Below, in pieces: positions 1 to 4,047 of a stretch of DNA of 7,719 nt (its first letter is position 1; every line of letters begins with the position of its first letter). The notes below the pieces were generated by a model. The model did no database searches. It was given only the letters and a program-made list of their open reading frames with translations, and was not told the DNA's origin. The DNA comes from Methanocella_A sp035319305 (GTDB lineage: Archaea; Halobacteriota; Methanocellia; Methanocellales; Methanocellaceae): contig DATHCY010000109.1 of assembly GCA_035319305.1 (NCBI GenBank), positions 1 to 7,719 of the forward strand. Reading direction: 5' to 3'. A program made the translations under genes and the position numbers.

Positions 1-101
1 ATCTCCCATCCATCAAAGCCCATGTCCTTCAGGCCAGCCACCCATGAAAAGGGGTAGTTGACCAGCTTGTAAGCTGAGAAGCTGATCCCGCGGCGATTCA
101 A
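1..101 (-). CDS. Partial gene: sugar phosphate isomerase/epimerase-like TIM-barrel protein (N-terminus only)
   Basis: Only the first 33 codons are in the window. The reading begins MNRRGISFSAYKLVNYPFSW and ends ...LKDMGFDGWE. A first strand followed by an 'xxxMGFDGWE' turn is what the first beta-alpha unit of xylose-isomerase-like TIM barrels (sugar phosphate isomerase/epimerase, AP endonuclease 2 family) usually looks like. Members bind divalent metal and act on sugars or DNA, so the substrate cannot be told here. The start is probably TTG at 101-99, which overlaps the TGA stop of the upstream UPF0200-UPF0201 gene (TTGA, 98-101). GGAGATC (minus strand, 107-113) lies 5 nt before it, a good Shine-Dalgarno match. 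I infer translational coupling with the upstream gene. No in-frame ATG lies before codon 27. The family call rests on a short stretch, so it is tentative. Confidence 0.55.
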   Translation of the reverse strand, partial: MNRRGISFSAYKLVNYPFSWVAGLKDMGFDGWE

Positions 102-1048
102 AGGGTGATCTCCTCTATTGGTCGGCCATCCTGCGTCCTCGGCGCCAGCCAGTCGATAATCAACTCAGGCTCATCGGTCTCGATGTCTACGTCGATGCCG
201 CCGAGAGCCACCTCGTGGTCGAGGAAGTTCACGTATCCCATGAGCGCAGCCTGCTTATTAAACTGGACCTCGATCCTTCCATCCTTCTTCCCCTCATACA
301 TGGACTTCCTAGCTGTATCCAGGATCTTCTGCCTCCGTAACAGGTCGTGCAGGTGGTCTAGCGAGGGCGCGTTTCCCTCCAGCCGGTCTACATAGCCTTC
401 TTTGATGATTAGCTTCATATTGGCGCCCGGGAATATATTCCCGATAGCCTTACGGACGCGCTCCTCAATCTCAGTGGGGAACAACAGCGCCGAGATGGTC
501 GTCTGTATGCTCTCCCTCCGCAGGATCGATCTGACTTCGGCCTTGAAGTTATCGATAGGGTCCAGGTTGATCACGGCTTTATCGGCCACCTCGATGGCCT
601 TTCCCATGCCCCATGACAACTCCCGGTCATCCCGGTGCTTCAACCATTCCGGAGAGCCCATATCGTCCGACCTCGCCCTCCGGCGAAGGCGATCAAGCCG
701 CAGATCAAATGGAGCATCGATCTTGATCAGCGTGAAGTTTTCCCCGAACGCTTCTTTGAACGTCTCGACCTCCGCTATACCGCGTATGCCATCTATGACA
801 ACGACCCGACGGCCCAGGGCTTTGATCTTCGGAATGCAGCGTCGGGCGATTGCATCCATTCCCTCTTCCTTTCGCAATTGGTTCGCAACCGTCCCGATGT
901 TCTTATCGGTGGGCGTAAGGCCCCGGTTTTTCACCTCTTCCCGAAGCACGTCCCCCATGATGATGACTGGAAGCCCCATCTCGCGGGCGACGCCTGATGC
1001 CTCCGACTTGCCCGCTCCCGGCATCCCGACGAATGCTATAACCTTCAT
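98..1048 (-). CDS. UPF0200-UPF0201 fusion protein: P-loop nucleoside/nucleotide-kinase-like domain plus archaeal UPF0201 domain
   Basis: The 316-residue protein has two parts. Residues 1-180 are a P-loop kinase-like domain: Walker A GMPGAGKS at 8-15, a Walker-B-like strand VVVIDGIRG at 82-90, and an arginine-rich lid (RLDRLRRRARSDD) around 117-129. This is the UPF0200 family, related to adenylate and dephospho-CoA kinases, with no substrate I know to be established. Residues about 182-316 match the UPF0201 family (Pfam calls it RNA_binding), found in archaea and built around TTISALLFPTE, LRRQKILDTAR and the FNKQAALMGYVNF stretch. Family members occur both as separate proteins and as this fusion. 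The ATG at 1048 has GTGAGG (1059-1064) 10 nt upstream and a TATA-like box beyond it. The stop overlaps the next gene's TTG. The product is cytoplasmic: no signal peptide or membrane segment is present. The family call is confident; the biochemical role is unknown. Confidence 0.92.
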   Translation of the reverse strand: MKVIAFVGMPGAGKSEASGVAREMGLPVIIMGDVLREEVKNRGLTPTDKNIGTVANQLRKEEGMDAIARRCIPKIKALGRRVVVIDGIRGIAEVETFKEAFGENFTLIKIDAPFDLRLDRLRRRARSDDMGSPEWLKHRDDRELSWGMGKAIEVADKAVINLDPIDNFKAEVRSILRRESIQTTISALLFPTEIEERVRKAIGNIFPGANMKLIIKEGYVDRLEGNAPSLDHLHDLLRRQKILDTARKSMYEGKKDGRIEVQFNKQAALMGYVNFLDHEVALGGIDVDIETDEPELIIDWLAPRTQDGRPIEEITL

Positions 1049-1113
1049 TATCAGAGCGCCTCACTTTATTAGCTTTTACTTACTCGCTACGATGCATGAC
1101 TTACGGGCGTGGA

Positions 1114-1122
1114 GATATTAAA
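1114..1122 (-). promoter_or_regulatory. TATA-like box for the UPF0200-UPF0201 gene
   Basis: On the minus strand TTTAATATC lies in an A/T-poor surround about 70 nt upstream of the ATG at 1048. Transcription about 25 nt downstream would start near 1090 and give a leader of roughly 40 nt containing the GTGAGG ribosome binding site. The match to an archaeal TATA box is moderate. Confidence 0.4.
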
Positions 1123-1214
1123 GCTTACCTCCTATTGCCCGCCCCGGGATGGACGCGGAACGTCGGGTTTTATTTATAGGTGGTACGGCGTTGCTCTCAA
1201 CCAATACATTCTTT

Positions 1215-1272
1215 ATTGTTTACACGGCAACCGAATTTTTTTTTCTAAATACTGGTAAACAATCGAATTTTT
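1215..1272. repeat. Inverted repeat ATTGTTTAC / GTAAACAAT with an interleaved CGAATTTTT direct repeat
   Basis: ATTGTTTAC at 1215-1223 is the exact reverse complement of GTAAACAAT at 1255-1263, 31 nt apart. CGAATTTTT occurs at 1232-1240 and again at 1264-1272, so each arm is followed within 9 nt by the same word. The block is upstream of the membrane-protein promoter. It could be a pair of regulator half-sites or a weak stem-loop; no regulator is evident nearby. Confidence 0.45.
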
Positions 1273-1296
1273 AGCGAGCACATACAGAATTAAAAC

Positions 1297-1306
1297 AAAA
1301 TATTTT
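1297..1306 (+). promoter_or_regulatory. TATA/BRE-like promoter of the two-helix membrane protein gene
   Basis: AAAATATTTT, preceded by an A-rich TTAAAAC that could act as a BRE, is centred near 1302. Initiation about 25 nt downstream would fall near 1327, just before AGGAG (1334-1338) and about 29 nt before the ATG at 1356. The spacing fits, but the whole region is AT-rich. Confidence 0.45.
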
Positions 1307-1355
1307 TCTTCTAGTAGCGCTAAACTAGTCATCAGGAGATAGGCCGGGGATTACC

Positions 1356-1958
1356 ATGACTAATGATGAGATGATCATCTCAACAATTAAAAAAGTCTAC
1401 GCCATCCGGGCATCCATAGAGCGGCGGGCCGAGGAACGGATCGCAACGTCGCTACCATTAACCGGTTACATCCTAATGGCGCTTGACGGGACTAACCTTT
1501 CCAGGGACCAAGAAAAGGACGTTTGCGCGTACATCACCGCTACCTGTACGACCCACGATCGGCTATCAATGATGGAGACGATCTCGGCGTTTAAGTCGAA
1601 AAACCGGGTTACACGGCCATGGCGAATATGGTTTGCTTTCATCGGGCTAATCGTGCCGCTGGTGCTGGTCATCGCGGCGGAAGTAGCGATGGAGATCGGG
1701 GGGCTGCTGACCCAGATCATTTACATCGCCGTGGCAATTATGCTGCTAATCACCGCGATGATATCCAGCCTGATCATCTTTTCACTCCTAGGTTATGATC
1801 CAGAGTACCGTCGGGAAGCCATCGAGTACACGATCTGGAAGTACATGAACACGGAGTGCCGGAAACGCCTTAAACAGGGCGTCCGGGAGCACACGCAGCT
1901 GCCGCCTCCTCCAACCCCCGCCACCACGACAGCTGCGAACCCCGCCAACGGGCGGTAA
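1356..1958 (+). CDS. Two-helix membrane protein of unknown function
   Basis: I do not recognise this 200-residue protein. Residues 1-90 are soluble and charged, with a helix-like IERRAEERIATSLPL stretch (21-35) and two cysteines (57, 64). Two hydrophobic segments follow, about 91-113 (IWFAFIGLIVPLVLV...) and about 121-146 (IIYIAVAIMLLITAM...), separated by a short loop with one Glu. A charged helix (about 149-178) and a Pro/Thr/Ala-rich tail (182-200, QLPPPPTPAT...) complete it. There is no signal peptide. By the positive-inside tendency (RVTRPWR before helix 1, YRRE after helix 2) both ends should be cytoplasmic, making a helical hairpin. GGGGA (1346-1350) is 5 nt before the ATG; AGGAG (1334-1338) is rather far. 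An in-frame ATG at 1371 is an alternative start. It stands alone, convergent with nrdG with a 23-nt gap. Coding status is supported by length and composition. Confidence 0.75.
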   Translation: MTNDEMIISTIKKVYAIRASIERRAEERIATSLPLTGYILMALDGTNLSRDQEKDVCAYITATCTTHDRLSMMETISAFKSKNRVTRPWRIWFAFIGLIVPLVLVIAAEVAMEIGGLLTQIIYIAVAIMLLITAMISSLIIFSLLGYDPEYRREAIEYTIWKYMNTECRKRLKQGVREHTQLPPPPTPATTTAANPANGR

Positions 1959-1981
1959 TAGATAACAAGGTAAAAACCCCG

Positions 1982-2752
1982 TCAGCCTCCATTACGAACC
2001 ACTTCGTCGCCCATCTCCCGGGTCCTGATCATCACCCGACCGATCTTACCGCTTTTCTTTACCCGAGCCAGATCCAGGAGCCCGCTCCGGGTCACAGCCT
2101 CCAGCTTTTTGATCCGATCATCCATAGCGATCTCAGGGCGGCCCTGCTGCAGTACATACGAATCACAAGCAATCGATGAAACAATCGCCTCAACATCCTC
2201 CGGCCGGTCTGATATTCCATGAAATATCGTAGTCCGAACCTCATAGTACTCTAGCTTTCCCTCCCCCCTCAACCTATTGCACAGATCAACAGATCCTGAC
2301 ACAGCCATGAGAACATCCTCCCGATCCGGCCTCTGCCCCGACGCTCTCATATAGGCTTCCAACGTCAGCGGCGCCTTGACATCTAACATCACAGCATCCA
2401 GCAGCCTATCATCCACGAGCTTCTCCAGTCGGCCCGGATACATACCGCTAGTCTGCACCGCAACCTTCAACCCATAGCTTTTCGCGTACGAGGCGATCGC
2501 CAGAACGGCCGAGAGCTGCATCAACGGCTCTCCTCCAGAAAACACGACACCATCGATGAAATCCTTCGCACGATCAATCTCTGCAGTCACCTTTTCAAGC
2601 TCCGCCGGGGAGCCGGACCTTTCATTGACGAGCTGGGGGTTGGAGCAGTACGGGCACCGTAACGGACAGCCCCGCAGAAACACAGAAAGCACTACTTCAC
2701 CCGGCCAATCCAGAGTCGATGTTGGGATAATATCACCCAAATATACTTGCAT
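1982..2752 (-). CDS. nrdG: Anaerobic ribonucleoside-triphosphate reductase activating protein (radical SAM glycyl-radical activase)
   Basis: This radical-SAM enzyme uses a [4Fe-4S] cluster and S-adenosylmethionine to make the glycyl radical on NrdD. Of its 256 residues, Cys29, Cys33 and Cys36 (RGCPLRCPYC) form the CxxxCxxC cluster motif, and SGGEP at 72-76 is the SAM-contacting motif. The opening GDIIPTSTLDWPGEV is typical of NrdG and pyruvate-formate-lyase activases, and the length is nearer the longer archaeal/NrdG2-type proteins than short E. coli NrdG. I chose the ATG at 2752 because GTGAGGT (2757-2763) sits 4 nt upstream and the family N-terminus begins there. The frame stays open to 2905, but that extra stretch reads through a transposon end and is not homologous. 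The gene lies downstream of nrdD on the same strand, separated by a decayed IS. A different glycyl-radical partner is possible, but nrdD alongside makes NrdG by far the likeliest. Confidence 0.9.
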   Translation of the reverse strand: MQVYLGDIIPTSTLDWPGEVVLSVFLRGCPLRCPYCSNPQLVNERSGSPAELEKVTAEIDRAKDFIDGVVFSGGEPLMQLSAVLAIASYAKSYGLKVAVQTSGMYPGRLEKLVDDRLLDAVMLDVKAPLTLEAYMRASGQRPDREDVLMAVSGSVDLCNRLRGEGKLEYYEVRTTIFHGISDRPEDVEAIVSSIACDSYVLQQGRPEIAMDDRIKKLEAVTRSGLLDLARVKKSGKIGRVMIRTREMGDEVVRNGG

Positions 2753-2756
2753 ACAG

Positions 2757-2763
2757 ACCTCAC
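2757..2763 (-). promoter_or_regulatory. Ribosome binding site that fixes the nrdG start
   Basis: GTGAGGT on the minus strand is 4 nt upstream of the ATG at 2752-2750. It decides for this start over the ATG at 2905, whose extra 51 codons lie across promoter and transposon sequence. Confidence 0.7.
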
Positions 2764-2798
2764 TCAATTTTGGCAATGTACAATAACAGTAATACACT

Positions 2799-2810
2799 CT
2801 ATTATTATAG
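2799..2810 (-). promoter_or_regulatory. TATA-like box and palindrome upstream of nrdG
   Basis: On the minus strand CTATAATAATAG reads as a TATA-like box about 50 nt before the nrdG ATG, predicting a start of transcription near 2780 and a leader of about 28 nt. Its ends, CTAT and ATAG, are mutually inverted. A similar CTATT...ATAG palindrome overlaps the nrdD TATA box (6467-6481). If functional, it lets nrdG be transcribed independently of nrdD. Confidence 0.4.
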
Positions 2811-2870
2811 GTCTTATCTTTAGAAGCGCCACGGTTAGTAACATTAGAATGAATGAGGTGCAGGGGTAGC

Positions 2871-2905
2871 GAAACCCCACAGGCTTCAGCCACGGTGAAT
2901 ATCAC
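2871..2905. repeat. Imperfect hairpin resembling an IS605/IS1341-group element end
   Basis: The sequence GAAACCCCACAGGCTTC followed by AGCCACGGTGAATATCAC can fold as GGC-TTCA-GCC (2882-2891) with outer ACC/GGT pairing (2874-2876 / 2894-2896) and mismatches between. This GGCTTCAGCC hairpin style is common at ends of IS1341-type elements. A related, more decayed copy (AAACC..GGGCTTC) is at 2967-2978. The assignment is by resemblance only. Confidence 0.4.
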
Positions 2906-2927
2906 AGGTTATTATTGTGAAGGTGTG

Positions 2928-2960
2928 GTGACGGCCCCCCGGTTTAGTGGATTTCGTCAC
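2928..2960. repeat. Degenerate copy of the transposon right-end hairpin
   Basis: GACGGCCCCCCGGTTTAG (2930-2947) continuing to TTTCGTCAC (2960) resembles the right end at 4011-4043 (GAAGCCCCGCCGTTTAGGG ... TAGTTCAC): the same C-rich arm, GTTTAG loop and TCAC end. GTGACG (2928-2933) and CGTCAC (2955-2960) also form a perfect 6-bp inverted repeat. It could be the right end of a second, internally deleted element directly abutting the tnpB-bearing one. Confidence 0.4.
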
Positions 2961-3029
2961 GGTTAAAACCATGGGCTTCTATCACCTCACTGCCACAAGA
3001 CCATTAGTGAGCGTTTCATCTCCGGTCTG

Positions 3030-4028
3030 AAGCACGGTGTTCCTAGTTTCCAACGCCAGGCCAAGATAAAAAGAGTAAACTAAAGTGTTTTTATTGAACA
3101 GGAGTGCGGAGGGGCGGGAGACCCCGGTCTTCAAGGTTCAAGTTCAACCATAAAACGAGTGAATTGGAACTGAGCAAAATTGGTGTTATAAGCCTAAAAT
3201 CACATCGAGAACTACCCGAAATGAAAAATAAAAGGCGTTCACATAGTTAAATCAAAAACAGACAAGTATTACACGGTATTACAGATAATCGTACCAGATA
3301 CTATTGTAAAAACCGAAAACAACCATACTATCGGTATTGATATGAGTGTCAAGACATTCTGCTATGATAGTGACCAGAATCAGTTTGAGAATCCGAAATA
3401 CTTGGCAGCGTCGCTCCGAAAGGTAAAACATTTGCAGAGAAGCGTTAGCAGAGAGTTACATATCAACGATAAAAAGACTACCCAACTACATTAAAGACAA
3501 GAAAAAACTGGCAAAACTACACGAATACATTGCAAATCAGCGAAATAACCGCAACCACCAAAATCTCAAGATATTGCATCAACAATTACGACGTAGCAAT
3601 AGCCCTCGACATACTCGAATGCTCAGAAACAACATACAAGAACAAATTTATCAGTTAAAGCTCGTAAAACTCTTAAGCGTAATATCCTGGCTGGGTGGCG
3701 TGATTTTCTTTGGTAATCTGGTTTCAAGGCTGAGAGTGCTGGTAAACACCTAGTCAAAGTGGATCCCCCCGGGGACACCCGGAAATGTTCTGTCTGCGGA
3801 GACATTGTCAGGAAGGACTTGGGGGATAGAACGCATTGTTGTCTATTGTAATGTTCAGTTGGATGGGGATTTTCAACGCGGCACTGGACATTTTGAGTGC
3901 TGGTATGAAACTCTGGTTGGAAGGGCGTGGGATATGTCGGTTTGTCTGTCGAGCGGATAGTCAATGCACTCGTCAGAGATGGTTGTTTGCAAATTATCGG
4001 CGGTGAAGCAGGAAGCCCCGCCGTTTAG
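3030..4028 (+). pseudogene. tnpB: tnpB pseudogene (RNA-guided RuvC-type nuclease of IS605/IS1341 elements)
   Basis: Pieces of TnpB can be read in order across three frames. A central piece about 3119-3248 (RFKFNHKTSELELSKIG) is followed from 3240 by KTDKYYTVLQIIVPDT and the RuvC-I motif IGIDMSVKTF (Asp codon 3339-3341), ENPKYL and LRKVKHLQRSVSRE, ending in a stop at 3492. KLAKLHEYIANQRN comes next, then, shifted, YDVAIALDIL, where the RuvC-II Glu of the family's IALEDL motif appears to be Leu (3605-3607). The region 3691-3830 reads LAGWRDFLW, stop at 3714, GFKAESAGKHLVKVDPPGDT and the zinc-ribbon CSVCG (3786-3800); its stop at 3849 interrupts the second Cys pair. YCNVQLDGDF and NAALDILSAG continue in the other two frames. 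The tail LVRDGCLQIIGGEAGSPAV ends at a TAG (4026-4028) inside the right-end hairpin. The N-terminal about 60 residues are unrecognisable. TnpB normally cuts DNA guided by right-end RNA; this copy cannot make it. Confidence 0.85.
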
Positions 4029-4043
4029 GGCGGGGTAGTTCAC
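4011..4043. repeat. Transposon right-end hairpin (guide-RNA scaffold end), also just downstream of nrdD
   Basis: CCCCGCC (4016-4022), loop GTTTAG (4023-4028) and GGCGGGG (4029-4035) make a perfect 7-bp stem, followed by TAGTTCAC. In intact IS605/IS1341 elements this region is the right end bound by transposase and the 3' part of the TnpB-associated omega/re RNA. It ends 4 nt from the nrdD stop. Read on the minus strand it is a strong stem-loop right after nrdD, though without a following T-run. Confidence 0.75.
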
Positions 4044-4047
4044 TAGG

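Larger units (their letters stand above)
1049..1355. other. Divergent intergenic region, AT-rich, no gene
   Basis: This 307-base gap separates the minus-strand UPF0200-UPF0201 gene from the plus-strand membrane protein. I see no ORF of note and no RNA gene. It holds a TATA-like box for each side, a 9-bp inverted repeat (1215-1223 / 1255-1263), a CGAATTTTT direct repeat (1232-1240 / 1264-1272), a run of nine T (1236-1244) and an 8-nt palindrome TAGCGCTA (1315-1322). It is much more AT-rich than the flanking genes. Confidence 0.7.
2961..4043 (+). mobile_element. Decayed IS200/IS605-group (IS1341-type) insertion sequence between nrdD and nrdG
   Basis: The element carries a broken tnpB on the plus strand and ends in the GC-rich hairpin plus TAGTTCAC that is usual for these elements. 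No tnpA (Y1 transposase) is seen, so it is the tnpB-only type. The right boundary (about 4043) is set by the TTCAC end, 4 nt short of the nrdD stop. The left boundary is inferred from the degenerate repeats at 2928-2960 and 2967-2978 and may be off by tens of bases, or extend to 2871 if the upstream copy belongs to it. Its orientation is opposite to nrdD and nrdG. The A/T-rich remnant stands out from the GC-rich host genes. Confidence 0.75.

Noticed and set aside
402..1121. A 239-codon plus-strand frame opposite the UPF0200-UPF0201 gene
   Set aside because: It is the antisense shadow of a confidently identified protein with an intact Walker A. Its Ser/Arg-rich composition is typical of antisense frames.
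1127..1132. GGAGGT on the minus strand, a perfect Shine-Dalgarno word
   Set aside because: No start codon follows at a usable distance. It lies upstream of the TATA-like box at 1114-1122 and so would not be transcribed from it.
1971..1980. T5 run on the minus strand just after nrdG as a terminator
   Set aside because: It is too short to be distinguished from chance, and no stem or longer T-tract accompanies it.
2871..2960. A short CRISPR-like repeat cluster
   Set aside because: The repeats are different hairpin types, imperfect and not regularly spaced. Transposon ends explain them better.
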